Assembly (NCBI RefSeq): GCF_947489255.1
Contig: NZ_CANLCY010000005.1
Coordinates: forward strand, 474,077 to 538,076
From: an uncultured Microbacterium sp.
GTDB lineage: Bacteria > Actinomycetota > Actinomycetes > Actinomycetales > Microbacteriaceae
Reading direction: 5' to 3'
DNA length: 64,000 nucleotides
In this document: piece by piece, positions 46,158-54,916 of the stretch
Position numbering within the stretch: position 1 is the stretch's first letter
Layout: every line of letters starts with the position of its first letter
Translations under genes and position numbers: made by a program
The notes under the pieces: model-generated
What the model saw: only the letters and a program-made list of their open reading frames with translations
The model's database searches: none
What the model was told of the DNA's origin: nothing

Positions 46158-47678
46158 GTGCCCGCCGACCTGCGTTCCCTCATGGCCGAGCCCTCGTTCC
46201 GGCTGACGCCCCTGGCCGCCGTCGACGACGCCGCCCTCGACGCCCCCCTGACGTGGGCGCACAACTCCGACCTGCCCGACCCCACCCCGTGGCTCGAACC
46301 CGGCGGTCTGCTGCTCACCGACGGCGCCCCGTTCCTCCCGCCGCACAACGCCCCGGTCGACGCCTACGTCGAGCGCCTCGTCGCCCTCGGCGTGCGCGCC
46401 CTGGGCGTGTCGGTCGGCATCCTGGTCGATCGGGTGCCGCCCGCGCTGGTCGCCGAGTGCGAGCGACTCGAAATGCCGCTGATCGAGGTGTCGCGCCAGA
46501 CCCCCTTCATGGGCGTCATCAAGGCCGTCTCCGACGCGACCGCGGCGGACGAGCGGGCGCGACTGGAACGCTCGCTGCTCGCCCAACGGCGCGTCGCGCG
46601 CGCCGCGCTCCGACCCGACGGTCTCAGCGCGATCCTGCGCGAACTGGAACGCGCCCTCGAGACCTGGGTCGCCCTCTTCGACGCCTCCGGCGCGCTCGTA
46701 CTCGTCTCGGAGACGACGGGGATCCCCGCCGCCCTCGACGAGCCGGTGCGCGAGGCCGCCGCCGCGGCGCTCGCGGGGCGCCGCGCCGCCGCCGCGCGCG
46801 TGAGCCTCGGCGGAGTGGGCGAGGTCACCCTGCAGACCCTCGGCCAGCACGGCAACCTCCGCGGCGTCCTGGCCGTCGGCATCTCGAGCGCCACGTTCGA
46901 CCGCGCCCGCCAAGACCTCGTCGACAGCGTCATCGCGCTCGCGAGCATCTCGCTCCAGCAGAGCAGCACCCTCGACAGCGCGCGTCGACGGCTGCGCAGC
47001 GGCATCCTGGAGCTCCTCGCCGCCGGGGTCACCGACGTCGCCGGCGACACGGTGAAGCACCTCTGGGGTCGGCTCCCCCCGGCGCCCCTCCGCGTCGCCC
47101 GGCTCGACGTGCTCGATTCCGAGCAGACGCTCGACTCCCACCCGCTCATCCCCGCCCTCGAGGTGCTCGCCGAGAAACGGCCCGGTGCGCTGTTCTTCGC
47201 GCAGCAGGACGACCACGTCGTCGCCGTGTACACCGACGGCGACGACGCCGGACTGTTCGCCGCCGCGGCCCCGCATCACCCGACGGGAGGCGTGTCATCC
47301 CGCGTGGACTGGGATCAGATCGCATCCGCGCTCGGCGAAGCCCGCCGCGCGCAGGAGCGGGCGTCGGCCCGGCAGCCGATCGTCTTCTTCGACGAACTCG
47401 CCGGATCCGGCATCCTCGGTCACCTCGAGCAGACGCGCGCCCACGACGTCGCGCGTCGCATGCTCCTCCCCCTCGACGACGACCCCGAACTGCGGCGCAT
47501 GCTGGAGGTCTGGCTCGAGCACAACGGCTCGTGGGGCACGGCGGCGGGGGCCCTCGGCATCCATCGGCACACCCTGCGGCACCGCGTCGACGGCGCGTCG
47601 CTGCGCCTCGGTCTGGATCTGGAGACCTTCGGGGGGCGCGCCGAGCTCTGGAACGCCCTGCGCCTGACGGCCGAGTGA
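46158..47678 (+). CDS. PucR-family transcriptional regulator
   Basis: The 506-aa protein (GTG 46158) has an N-terminal PucR-type domain (FRLTPLAAVDDAALDAPLTWAHNSDLPDPTPWLEPGGLLLTDG, and LGVRALGVSVGILVDRVPPALVAECERLEMPLIEV), a central GGDEF-like region and a C-terminal HTH: LLPLDDDPELRRMLEVWLEHNGSWGTAAGALGIHRHTLRHRVDGASLRLG. It is divergent from the aminotransferase-dehydrogenase operon and convergent with the semialdehyde dehydrogenase gene, so it probably controls these catabolic genes. Confidence 0.9.
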   Translation: MPADLRSLMAEPSFRLTPLAAVDDAALDAPLTWAHNSDLPDPTPWLEPGGLLLTDGAPFLPPHNAPVDAYVERLVALGVRALGVSVGILVDRVPPALVAECERLEMPLIEVSRQTPFMGVIKAVSDATAADERARLERSLLAQRRVARAALRPDGLSAILRELERALETWVALFDASGALVLVSETTGIPAALDEPVREAAAAALAGRRAAAARVSLGGVGEVTLQTLGQHGNLRGVLAVGISSATFDRARQDLVDSVIALASISLQQSSTLDSARRRLRSGILELLAAGVTDVAGDTVKHLWGRLPPAPLRVARLDVLDSEQTLDSHPLIPALEVLAEKRPGALFFAQQDDHVVAVYTDGDDAGLFAAAAPHHPTGGVSSRVDWDQIASALGEARRAQERASARQPIVFFDELAGSGILGHLEQTRAHDVARRMLLPLDDDPELRRMLEVWLEHNGSWGTAAGALGIHRHTLRHRVDGASLRLGLDLETFGGRAELWNALRLTAE

Positions 47679-47774
47679 CGGCCCCGACCTCCGCTCAGCC
47701 GAGCCGTCCGCACGTCGACATGACGGATGCCGCGGTCGTGCCGTCGCGCCCGCCGAAGACACCGGAACGACGGA

Positions 47775-47816
47775 TGCCGCGACCGCGGTCCCTCTGTCGG
47801 GATCGCGGTCGCGGCA
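47775..47816. terminator. Strong bidirectional terminator hairpin
   Basis: The 18-base arms beginning TGCCGCGACC and ending CGGTCGCGGCA are exact but for one wobble, with loop TCTGTC, in the gap between convergent pucR and mmsA. Confidence 0.75.
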
Positions 47817-47834
47817 GTCGTGGTGCGCCGGGAC

Positions 47835-49364
47835 TCAGCTGTTCTGCGGGAAGCCGAGGTTGATGCCGCCGTGGGTGGCGGGGTCGAGCCAGCGGCTCGT
47901 GACCGCCTTCTCGCGCGTGAAGAAGTCGAAGCCGTGCACGCCGTACGCCTTCGCGTCGCCGAACAGCGACTTCTTCCAGCCGCCGAACGAGTGGTACGCG
48001 ACGGGGACGGGGATCGGCACGTTGATGCCGATCATGCCGACCTCGACCTCGTTCTGGAACCGGCGCGCCGCTCCCCCGTCGTTGGTGAAGATCGCGGTGC
48101 CGTTGCCGAACTCGCCGCTGTTGATGAGGTCGAGGCCCTGCTCGTACGACGACACGCGCACGACCGAGAGGACGGGTCCGAAGATCTCCTCCGTGTAGGC
48201 CCGCGAGGTCGTGGGGACGTCGTCGATGAGGGTCGGGCCGAAGAAGAAGCCGTCCTCGTGCCCGTCGACGGTGAAGCCGCGGCCGTCGACGACGATCTTC
48301 GCGCCGTCCGCCTCGGCGATGTCGACGTACGACGACACCTTGTCGCGGTGCACCTCGGTGATCAGCGGGCCCATGTCGGGCTCCACGCCGTCGGTTCCCG
48401 CGCCGTTGCCGATGCGGAGCTTCGCGATGCGGTCGCTGATCTTGGCGATGAGGTCGTCGGCGACGGGCTCGACCGCCAGCACGACGCTGATCGCCATGCA
48501 GCGCTCGCCCGCCGCGCCGTAACCGGCGTTCACGGCCGAGTCCGCCACGAGGTCGAGGTCGGCATCCGGGAGGACGAGCATGTGGTTCTTCGCCCCACCC
48601 AGTGCCTGCACGCGCTTGCCGTGCTTCGACGCGGTCTCGTAGATGTACTGCGCGATGGGGGTCGAGCCCACGAACGAGATCGACTGGACGACGGGGCTGG
48701 TGAGCAGACCGTCGACGGCGAGCTTGTCGCCCTGCAGCACGGTGAAGGCGCCGTCGGGGAGACCGGCTTCCTTCCACAGCTTGGCCATCCACAGCGCAGC
48801 GGACGGGTCTTTCTCGCTCGGCTTGAGCACGACCGCGTTGCCGGCGGCCAGCGCGATGGGCACGAACCACAGCGGCACCATCACGGGGAAGTTGAACGGG
48901 GAGATGACCCCGACCACGCCGAGCGGCTGCTTGAGGGAGTAGACGTCGACACCCGTGGAGGCGTTCTCACTGAACGCGCCCTTGATGAGGTGCGGGAAGC
49001 CGGTCGCGAGCTCGACGACCTCCTGGCCGCGCAGGATCTCGCCCATCGCGTCGGAGACGACCTTGCCGTGCTCGCTGGTGATGAGGCGGGCCAGCTCGGG
49101 CTTGCGGGCGTTCAGCAGCTCACGGAACGCGAACAGCACCGACTGCCGCTTCGCGATGGAGTACTGCGACCACTCGCGGAAGCCGCGTTCGGCGGAGGCA
49201 ATAGCCTCGTCGATCTCGGCCTGGTCGGCGAGAGCGACCTCGGCCTGGACGGCACCGGTCGCGGGGTTGTACACGGGCGCGGTGCGGCCCGAGGTCGAGG
49301 GGCGCTCCGCGCCATCGATCCAGTGCGAAACCACCGCGATGTCGACGAGCGACTCACTGACCAT
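47835..49364 (-). CDS. mmsA: CoA-acylating methylmalonate/malonate semialdehyde dehydrogenase
   Basis: The 509-aa aldehyde dehydrogenase belongs to the MmsA branch: YNPATGAVQAEVALADQAEIDEAI, PLGVVGVISPFNFPVMVPLWFVPIALAAGNAVVLKPSEKDP, ALGGAKNHMLVLPDADLD, GYGAAGERCMAISV with the catalytic Cys, and PFGGWKKSLFGD-like end (HSFGGWKKSLFGD). Unlike ordinary ALDHs it forms acyl-CoA: methylmalonate semialdehyde gives propionyl-CoA and malonate semialdehyde gives acetyl-CoA. It would complete the route opened by the class III aminotransferase. Confidence 0.92.
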   Translation of the reverse strand: MVSESLVDIAVVSHWIDGAERPSTSGRTAPVYNPATGAVQAEVALADQAEIDEAIASAERGFREWSQYSIAKRQSVLFAFRELLNARKPELARLITSEHGKVVSDAMGEILRGQEVVELATGFPHLIKGAFSENASTGVDVYSLKQPLGVVGVISPFNFPVMVPLWFVPIALAAGNAVVLKPSEKDPSAALWMAKLWKEAGLPDGAFTVLQGDKLAVDGLLTSPVVQSISFVGSTPIAQYIYETASKHGKRVQALGGAKNHMLVLPDADLDLVADSAVNAGYGAAGERCMAISVVLAVEPVADDLIAKISDRIAKLRIGNGAGTDGVEPDMGPLITEVHRDKVSSYVDIAEADGAKIVVDGRGFTVDGHEDGFFFGPTLIDDVPTTSRAYTEEIFGPVLSVVRVSSYEQGLDLINSGEFGNGTAIFTNDGGAARRFQNEVEVGMIGINVPIPVPVAYHSFGGWKKSLFGDAKAYGVHGFDFFTREKAVTSRWLDPATHGGINLGFPQNS

Positions 49365-49558
49365 GCTGTTCTCCTCCGTTCGGCGCCGGCGGGCGCATGA
49401 CGACAGTACGAAACCCGCGTCGCGCCCCGGTCTGCCATTTCGTCGAACAAGGTATGGCGTGACCTACAGGATGTCATCGGCTGCGGTCGAGGGCTGATGG
49501 CTCGCCCCGGCGGCCACTCACCGGTCGGCGACAGGAGGGGGAAATTTTTCCGCGCGGC

Positions 49559-49586
49559 TGTCGATTCCGGGGGCGGCCGTTCGCTG
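49559..49586 (+). promoter_or_regulatory. ECF42-type promoter 1 (YciI gene 1)
   Basis: TGTCGATT, 10 bases, CCGTTCGCTG: the same motif with the same spacing occurs at 50090. TGTCGA is the -35 element reported for ECF42 sigma factors in Streptomyces. Confidence 0.7.
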
Positions 49587-49641
49587 TCACTGTGACGGAG
49601 CCGGAAACGCCGGCTCGCACCCCAGTGCAGGAGGCACTTCC

Positions 49642-49995
49642 ATGTCCGAGTACGCGATCCTCATCTACGAAGACCCCGCCTACTACGCCACCATGTCGCC
49701 CGAGGGATGGGCCGCGGTCGTCGAGGCGCACAACACCTTCACCGAAGGAGTCGTCCAGCACGGCGGCTCCATCACGGGCGGCGGGGCACTCTCACCCGTG
49801 ACGACCGCGACCACGATCACCGGGGGCACCGTGACGGACGGCCCGTTCGTCGAGTCCAAGGAAGTCCTGCTCGGCTACTACACCGTCGAGGCACGCGATC
49901 ACGACCACGCGGTGGAGCTCGCGAAGCTCTGCCCGGCCACCGGCGGTGGTGTCGAGCTCCGGCCGCTCCACGACCCGTCGGCCGCCCAGCTCTGA
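49642..49995 (+). CDS. YciI/DGPF-domain protein 1
   Basis: The 117-aa protein has the YciI-like (DGPF) fold: MSEYAILIYEDPAYYATMSPEGWAAVVEAHNTF, TVTDGPFVESKEVLLGYYTVEARDHDHAVELAKL and the C-terminal VELRPLHDP. The DGPF motif and EAxxLxxxxP region are hallmarks of the family genetically tied to ECF42 sigma factors; their biochemical role is unknown. ATG 49642 follows CAGGAGG. An ECF42-type promoter lies 55 bases upstream. Confidence 0.85.
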   Translation: MSEYAILIYEDPAYYATMSPEGWAAVVEAHNTFTEGVVQHGGSITGGGALSPVTTATTITGGTVTDGPFVESKEVLLGYYTVEARDHDHAVELAKLCPATGGGVELRPLHDPSAAQL

Positions 49996-50089
49996 CGATC
50001 CGGCGCAGGGAGCGGGTGGCATCCGCCGACGACGCGACGCCCGCTCCGGCCCGATCCACGACACATCGGCGAATCGCATTCGTCCGGAC

Positions 50090-50117
50090 TGTCGATTTCG
50101 CGCTTGCCCGTTCGCTG
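50090..50117 (+). promoter_or_regulatory. ECF42-type promoter 2 (YciI gene 2)
   Basis: TGTCGATT, 10 bases, CCGTTCGCTG, identical in both elements and in spacing to 49559-49586, placed 37 bases before the second YciI gene. Together they define a two-site regulon. Confidence 0.7.
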
Positions 50118-50154
50118 AAGCAGTGACACGGTTCCCCTACGAAAGGACACGACC

Positions 50155-50505
50155 ATGAAATACGCCCTCATGTTCACCTCCACACCCGAGCTCGACGCGG
50201 CGGTGTCTCCCGAGCATCGCGAGGAGGTCTATCGCCGCACCTACGAGTGGTTCGGCACGCATCGCGACGCGATGACCGAATCCGGGGCCGAACTCCTGCC
50301 CGCGAGCACGGCGACGACCGTCCGCCGCGATGGCGACGCACCGGTCGTCGCAGACGGCCCGTTCTCCGAGGCGAAGGAGGTCGTCGGGGGATTCCAGGTG
50401 ATCGACGTCGCCGACCTCGACGCCGCGATCGCCCTCAGCAAGACGTGGCCGATGCTCGAGTTGCCCGGAGTCGCGGTCGAGATCCGACCGATCGTCGTCT
50501 ACTGA
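50155..50505 (+). CDS. YciI/DGPF-domain protein 2
   Basis: The 116-aa paralogue begins MKYALMFTSTPELDAAVSPEHREEVYRRTYEWFGTHRDAM and has VVADGPFSEAKEVVGGFQVIDVADLDAAIALSKTWPML and VEIRPIVVY. It is related to the first YciI protein over its length. ATG 50155 follows AAAGGA. It lies directly before the sigma-factor gene (13 bases), so both are probably co-transcribed, giving autoregulation of the sigma factor. Confidence 0.85.
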   Translation: MKYALMFTSTPELDAAVSPEHREEVYRRTYEWFGTHRDAMTESGAELLPASTATTVRRDGDAPVVADGPFSEAKEVVGGFQVIDVADLDAAIALSKTWPMLELPGVAVEIRPIVVY

Positions 50506-50518
50506 GGTCGCGGCGGCG

Positions 50519-51868
50519 ATGACTGCATCGGATGCCGCGGACCCGCGCACGGGCGGTGCCGCGGCATCCGATCACCACCTCTCCCGGGTCATCCGCGAGG
50601 AGTCGGCTCGCATCGTCGCGGCACTCACACGGTGGCTCGGGAACCTCGATCTCGCCGAGGAAGCCGTCGCGGAGGCGATCGAGGAGGCCGTGCGCGAGTG
50701 GCGCTCTCGCGGTGTGCCGCCGAATCCCGGGGGATGGCTGACTCGAGCGGCCCGCAACAACGCGTTGGATCGACTTCGGCGCGAGAAGCGCTACCGCGAG
50801 AAGCTCGCCCTCCTCCCCGACCCGACGGAGGCTCCCTCACGGGACGGTGCCGAGCCGGACGAACGACTGCCGCTCCTCTTCGGCTGCTGCCACCCCGCGC
50901 TGTCGCCCGATGCGCAGCTCGCCCTGACACTCCGCGCGATCTGCGGCCTCACGACCGCGCAGATCGCGCGTGCGACCCTGTCGCCGGAACCGACCGTGGC
51001 GCAGCGGATCGTGCGAGCCAAACGGAAGATCGGCGCCGCGGGTATCCCGCTTCGCATCCCGGAGGAGTCGGAGCGGACCGCGCGCGTGCACATCGTTCTC
51101 GCCGTCGTCTCCGTGATGTACAGCGAAGCCCACCTGGTGACAGGTCGAGACGCCGCCGCAGACCGCGACCTGGCCGACGACGCCCTCTGGCTCGCGAGGG
51201 TCGTCGCGCACGAACTGCCGCGCGAGGCCGAAGCCCATGGACTGCTCTCCCTGCTGCTCTTTCACCGCGCGCGCGAGGGCGCACGCGCCGTCGACGGAGA
51301 GCTCATCCTGCTCGCCGACCAGGACCGGAGCCGGTGGGACCGGCGCCTCATCGCCGAGGCGCACACCGTGCTCGGGGATGCCGCCAGACTCCGCCGCCCG
51401 GGACGGTGGCAGCTCCACGCGGCCATCGCCGCCTGTCATTCCGACACGCGCGACGGAGATGCCACCGACTGGCTTCAGGTGCTCACGCTGTACAACATGC
51501 TGTTGGCGTACGACCGGTCACCCGTGGTCCGACTCAACCGCGCGGTGGCCCTTGCCGAGGTCGACGGGCCGAGAAAAGCGTTGGACGAGGTCGACACCCT
51601 CGAGAACGATCTGGCGGGCTACTACCTGTGGCACGCCGTGCGTGCGCGGATGCTGCAGGACCTCGGCCGGAGCGACGAGGCCATGAGCGAAGACCTTCGC
51701 GCCCTGGAACTGACGGCGAACGATGCTGAGCGACGCCTGCTTCGAGCGCGGCTGGGCAGAGAGACGGACGCCTCTGTAGGAACCGCTCAGAGATGTCCTG
51801 ACGTTCGCGTCGTCCCGCGGGTGGCTGTTTCGAAATGTCCATCGAAGAACGGACGCGACGGCATGTGA
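50519..51868 (+). CDS. ECF42-type sigma factor with C-terminal TPR-like extension
   Basis: The 449-aa protein has sigma region 2 (IREESARIVAALTRWLGNLDLAEEAVAEAIEEAVREW, then PGGWLTRAARNNALDRLRREKRY), region 4 (LALTLRAICGLTTAQIARATLSPEPTVAQRIVRAKRKI) and the DUF6596-type helical extension (HIVLAVVSVMYSEAHLVTG; GLLSLLLFHRAREGARAVDGELILLADQDRSRWD). This is the ECF42 layout, where the extension is needed for activity and no anti-sigma gene is nearby. The last ~30 residues (TDASVGTAQRCPD onward) start at the island edge and do not look native. Confidence 0.9.
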   Translation: MTASDAADPRTGGAAASDHHLSRVIREESARIVAALTRWLGNLDLAEEAVAEAIEEAVREWRSRGVPPNPGGWLTRAARNNALDRLRREKRYREKLALLPDPTEAPSRDGAEPDERLPLLFGCCHPALSPDAQLALTLRAICGLTTAQIARATLSPEPTVAQRIVRAKRKIGAAGIPLRIPEESERTARVHIVLAVVSVMYSEAHLVTGRDAAADRDLADDALWLARVVAHELPREAEAHGLLSLLLFHRAREGARAVDGELILLADQDRSRWDRRLIAEAHTVLGDAARLRRPGRWQLHAAIAACHSDTRDGDATDWLQVLTLYNMLLAYDRSPVVRLNRAVALAEVDGPRKALDEVDTLENDLAGYYLWHAVRARMLQDLGRSDEAMSEDLRALELTANDAERRLLRARLGRETDASVGTAQRCPDVRVVPRVAVSKCPSKNGRDGM

Positions 51869-51917
51869 GTTGTCCACCGCGACTCCTCAAATCGACCACG
51901 ACATCGGTGCCGACTCG

Positions 51918-52973
51918 CTACCCGTTCGAGATGGTGATCTGCAGTTTGGCCGCAGCAGACGGGAACTGTTCATACGATTCAGCAGTCTTCACCACGTGAT
52001 CCGAATCCTCTCCGCGCTGTCGAGTGAACTTCACGCGCTCCCAGATGCGCGGCGTGCCGAGTCGCGCGATGTCATGGGTGATCTCCAAAGTCGCGCCGCA
52101 GCTAAACCACAAGTATCGGTTGGGGTTCTTCTTGGGATGCGCGCGAACAAGCGTTGCCCTCGTGTGGATCGGATTCCCGCCGCGCGCGACGAGCGCTCTG
52201 TGGATGGCGTCCTCGATGAGACTCCTTGCAAGGGCATCCGAGAGCGGCACCTCATCGCCATTGTCTTGGACGGTTCGTGCTGTCGGCATGTCAGCGATCA
52301 GCTCGATCGTTGCGCCCTCGGGCATCGCACTCGCGAGTATGCTGACGAGCCATTCAGTGTGATCCAAGCGTCGACCCTTTGCCGTTCGAAGGACGTGGTC
52401 CATCAGGTGAGGATCGAGTACCTTCACAACCCGAGACCGCGAGGCGAGCGGCCGAATCAGCGCATCAGCGATGACGTCGCGAGGAGTGCCGTCCGCGAAA
52501 CTGCCAATCTCGCGAGCCTGTCGTAGAGGTGATGCGTGGCTGAGAAAGGGCGGCCGAACCACCGCCGTCCCGTTGACCTCGTGTGAGCCTGTGCGCAGAT
52601 CCGGCTCCCACTGACCAGCGTCAGTCTTACCCACTATCGCGAGTTGTACGCAGTCCCCTGCGCCCTCGCCATTCTCCAACCCGGCAAGAAAATGCTCGAT
52701 TGAGTCGGGCCGCGTCTCCTGATCGTCAAGTCGGTTGAACCTGCTCAGGGCGATGAGCAACTCATTCCACTGCGACCGCGAGTACGGACTTTCAAGACTG
52801 TCGATCGCATAGAACAGCGCGCTTGCATCGCCCGCACCGAGGGTCAGGTGCCCATGGTCCAAGAGGGCGGTCACCATCGCCTCGTGTGTCAAGACATGGT
52901 CCGCCCCACCGAAGTCGGACAGCGCCGTGGGGTCGACGGCTGTCGCGATCAGGACCTGTGGCGAACTGCTCAT
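51918..52973 (-). CDS. Partner protein of AAA ATPase, unknown function
   Basis: The 351-aa protein overlaps the ATPase gene by 4 bases (ATGA), so the pair is co-translated. It begins MSSSPQVLIATAVDPTALSDFGG and contains ALFYAIDSLESPYSRSQWNELLIALSRFN, VVRPPFLSHASPLRQAREIG, RSRVVKVLDPHLMDHVLRTA and HPKKNPNRYLWFSCGATLEI. Beta-strand and helix alternation in the second half vaguely recalls phospholipase-D-like folds, but HxK motifs are absent. I do not recognise a family. An in-frame upstream ATG (53027) would overlap the ATPase further and lacks an RBS. Confidence 0.6.
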   Translation of the reverse strand: MSSSPQVLIATAVDPTALSDFGGADHVLTHEAMVTALLDHGHLTLGAGDASALFYAIDSLESPYSRSQWNELLIALSRFNRLDDQETRPDSIEHFLAGLENGEGAGDCVQLAIVGKTDAGQWEPDLRTGSHEVNGTAVVRPPFLSHASPLRQAREIGSFADGTPRDVIADALIRPLASRSRVVKVLDPHLMDHVLRTAKGRRLDHTEWLVSILASAMPEGATIELIADMPTARTVQDNGDEVPLSDALARSLIEDAIHRALVARGGNPIHTRATLVRAHPKKNPNRYLWFSCGATLEITHDIARLGTPRIWERVKFTRQRGEDSDHVVKTAESYEQFPSAAAKLQITISNG

Positions 52974-54700
52974 GCGTCGAGGCCAAGGACGTCCATGAGC
53001 CGGTCGTCGAAGAATCCGGATGGCCACGGATCCAATAGTCCGCCACGACTGTCAAGACGCAGTCGACGCGCAGACGCGCCCGAAGGACCATTGTCCACAT
53101 AGATGATCGCGACGTCGTGGGGCTGAATTGCACCCTGACGAACCAGTCGTTGCACCCGAAGGAGAATGTTCTCCGAGTGCGTCTCAGCGATCACCTGGTT
53201 CCCTCGCGCAACGGTCTCGACGAGCAACTCCGCAAGGTTCCCGGCGAGCCGTGGGTGGAGGTGGAGCTCCGGCTGTTCGATGCAGATGACATCGCGGGTC
53301 GATCCGACACACTCAGTGATGATCGGCAGGACTTGACTCACTCCATATCCGACGTCGACCAAGCTCACCTCGACGCCGGAACGGGTGTCGGTCAGGTCGA
53401 ACGAGTACCCGCGCTCGACACCCGACTTCTTCGACACAAGACGGTCGACGGCGACTGAGTAGGGAACCTCGAGCCGCTTCAGCCAGTCGTTTACGCTCGC
53501 GAGGAGTCTGTCGTTCCTATATAGACGCCGAATCAGCGCGAGTGCCGCGTCATCAGGAACACCGTCCTGGAGGTGGACCCGCTGCGGCATCGGTCTGATG
53601 GGTCCGAGGCTGATCAAGCCGGCTTCGGAGCGGTGATGCCACGCGTATCGCTCACGATAGCTCTTCGCCGCCGAACTCTCGTCCTCTGGCAGCCGTGCGG
53701 ATTGAAAGAGCCCGCGCGCCTCTTCTTCGACACGCCTGAAGACCTCGATTACCGGCCTGCGAAGGCGAAAATAGTCCGCAGACGGCGAGCCTTCTGCCCA
53801 GTGCTCGAGCATCGCTCGCGCATCAGACTCATCCTCGGGAAGCAACCCCCGGCCCTCTACTCCGATGGACAGTCGGTCATCTCGAGGCGTGGTGGCGCGA
53901 TCCAACGACAGCCGCAATGTCGCCGGCGCGTGGAAACCTCGCTTCCAATCCATGGGATCCACCCAACATTCGAGTCTTGCCGACTCGGCTTCACCCGCCG
54001 ACACGAGGTCCGACGCAAATCGCAGCAGGGCCACCGACCCCGCTACATCGGCGATGTTCCCGCATAGACCCTCGATCGCTGCGGTGAGCGACGCGACGAC
54101 TGTGGCGTCAGTTAGGTCCAGACTCCAACGGAGGAAGTACGGACCGTACGGACGTCCGTCAGGTTCCTCGCCTTCGGCAACGGGAACTGGTGAGGGCTCC
54201 GCTAAGGCCGCGCTCCCGATCTCAAGAGCGGCGCGGACCTCGGGCGCCTGATTGCCTGACGGGACGTGGAAGGTCAATAGGACACCCGCGTCAAACTCAA
54301 TCGAGGGAACCTCGTCAACCTCGTTGTCGACAAAGTGTGCCGTCATTAGTGCGTCGGAGTCCTCTTCTTCGATGGTGAATCGCACACCAACGCTGAGTTC
54401 CTTCGAACTGTCGTGACCGTTGACGACATGGCTGAAGTCGCGCAGGTCAACGAGCGGCCCTTGAGCAGCAAAACTGTCTGCATTGATGCTTTGTGCTGCG
54501 AGCAGAAGTGCCTGGATGATCGATGACTTCCCGGCCGCGTTCGGCCCGTACACCAGAGTTAGAGGCGCGAGCGAAATCGTGTGCTCGCCAGCCAGCGCCT
54601 TGACGTTTCGGACACGCAACTCGGTGATCAGGCGCGAGCTGTACGAGGTCGTAGCCGTGCGGTAGAGGCGCGAGTAGCCGTCGTCGTCGTTCTTCGACAC
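52970..54700 (-). CDS. AAA ATPase of OLD/DUF3696 type
   Basis: The 576-aa ATPase (GTG 54700 after AAAGGATCGAG) has ITELRVRNVKALAGEHTISLAPLTLVYGPNAAGKSSIIQALL with Walker A GPNAAGKS (52-59), a long insert (about 130-380), and the C-terminal ABC-type signature VGYGVSQVLPIITECV, Walker B DVICIEQPELHLHPRLAG and the histidine switch IAETHSENILLRVQRL. The end carries the DUF3696-type tail. No TOPRIM nuclease domain is visible, so the effector is likely the coupled partner gene. OLD-like ATPases of this form are common in phage-defence loci; the role is inferred. Confidence 0.85.
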   Translation of the reverse strand: MSKNDDDGYSRLYRTATTSYSSRLITELRVRNVKALAGEHTISLAPLTLVYGPNAAGKSSIIQALLLAAQSINADSFAAQGPLVDLRDFSHVVNGHDSSKELSVGVRFTIEEEDSDALMTAHFVDNEVDEVPSIEFDAGVLLTFHVPSGNQAPEVRAALEIGSAALAEPSPVPVAEGEEPDGRPYGPYFLRWSLDLTDATVVASLTAAIEGLCGNIADVAGSVALLRFASDLVSAGEAESARLECWVDPMDWKRGFHAPATLRLSLDRATTPRDDRLSIGVEGRGLLPEDESDARAMLEHWAEGSPSADYFRLRRPVIEVFRRVEEEARGLFQSARLPEDESSAAKSYRERYAWHHRSEAGLISLGPIRPMPQRVHLQDGVPDDAALALIRRLYRNDRLLASVNDWLKRLEVPYSVAVDRLVSKKSGVERGYSFDLTDTRSGVEVSLVDVGYGVSQVLPIITECVGSTRDVICIEQPELHLHPRLAGNLAELLVETVARGNQVIAETHSENILLRVQRLVRQGAIQPHDVAIIYVDNGPSGASARRLRLDSRGGLLDPWPSGFFDDRLMDVLGLDA

Positions 54701-54748
54701 CTCGATCCTTTCTCTCGATCTATAGCGTGCCAGGTCGAGCAACTGCCG

Positions 54749-54916
54749 TTACGAAAACGCGGACACACCCCGCGGGGAGGTACTCCCAGCGGTGTGTGCG
54801 GGGGTCACTAGTGCGTCTCGCGCATCCAGTACGAGCCGTCCCCGTTTGCTGACCTTCTCCCAGCCGCCGAAAGCGTGCTGGGGTCCGGAGTGCTGGTGCA
54901 GACGGGCGTCGCTCAC
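54749..54916 (-). CDS. Small gene (55 aa) between leader peptide and ATPase
   Basis: GTG 54916 overlaps the stop of the 15-residue gene (GTGA) and has GGGGAGGTGA at the overlap, so it is likely translated by coupling. The product begins VSDARLHQHSGPQHAFGGWE and is polar and His-rich without membrane segments. It ends at a TAA 48 bases before the ATPase start. Family unknown; I rate it a possible gene only. A hairpin using CACACACC/GGTGTGT falls in its 3' part. Confidence 0.35.
   Translation of the reverse strand: MSDARLHQHSGPQHAFGGWEKVSKRGRLVLDARDALVTPAHTAGSTSPRGVSAFS

Noticed and set aside
44688-47279. 863-codon minus-strand frame
   Set aside because: Shadow overlapping the aminotransferase gene and antisense to pucR; no motifs.
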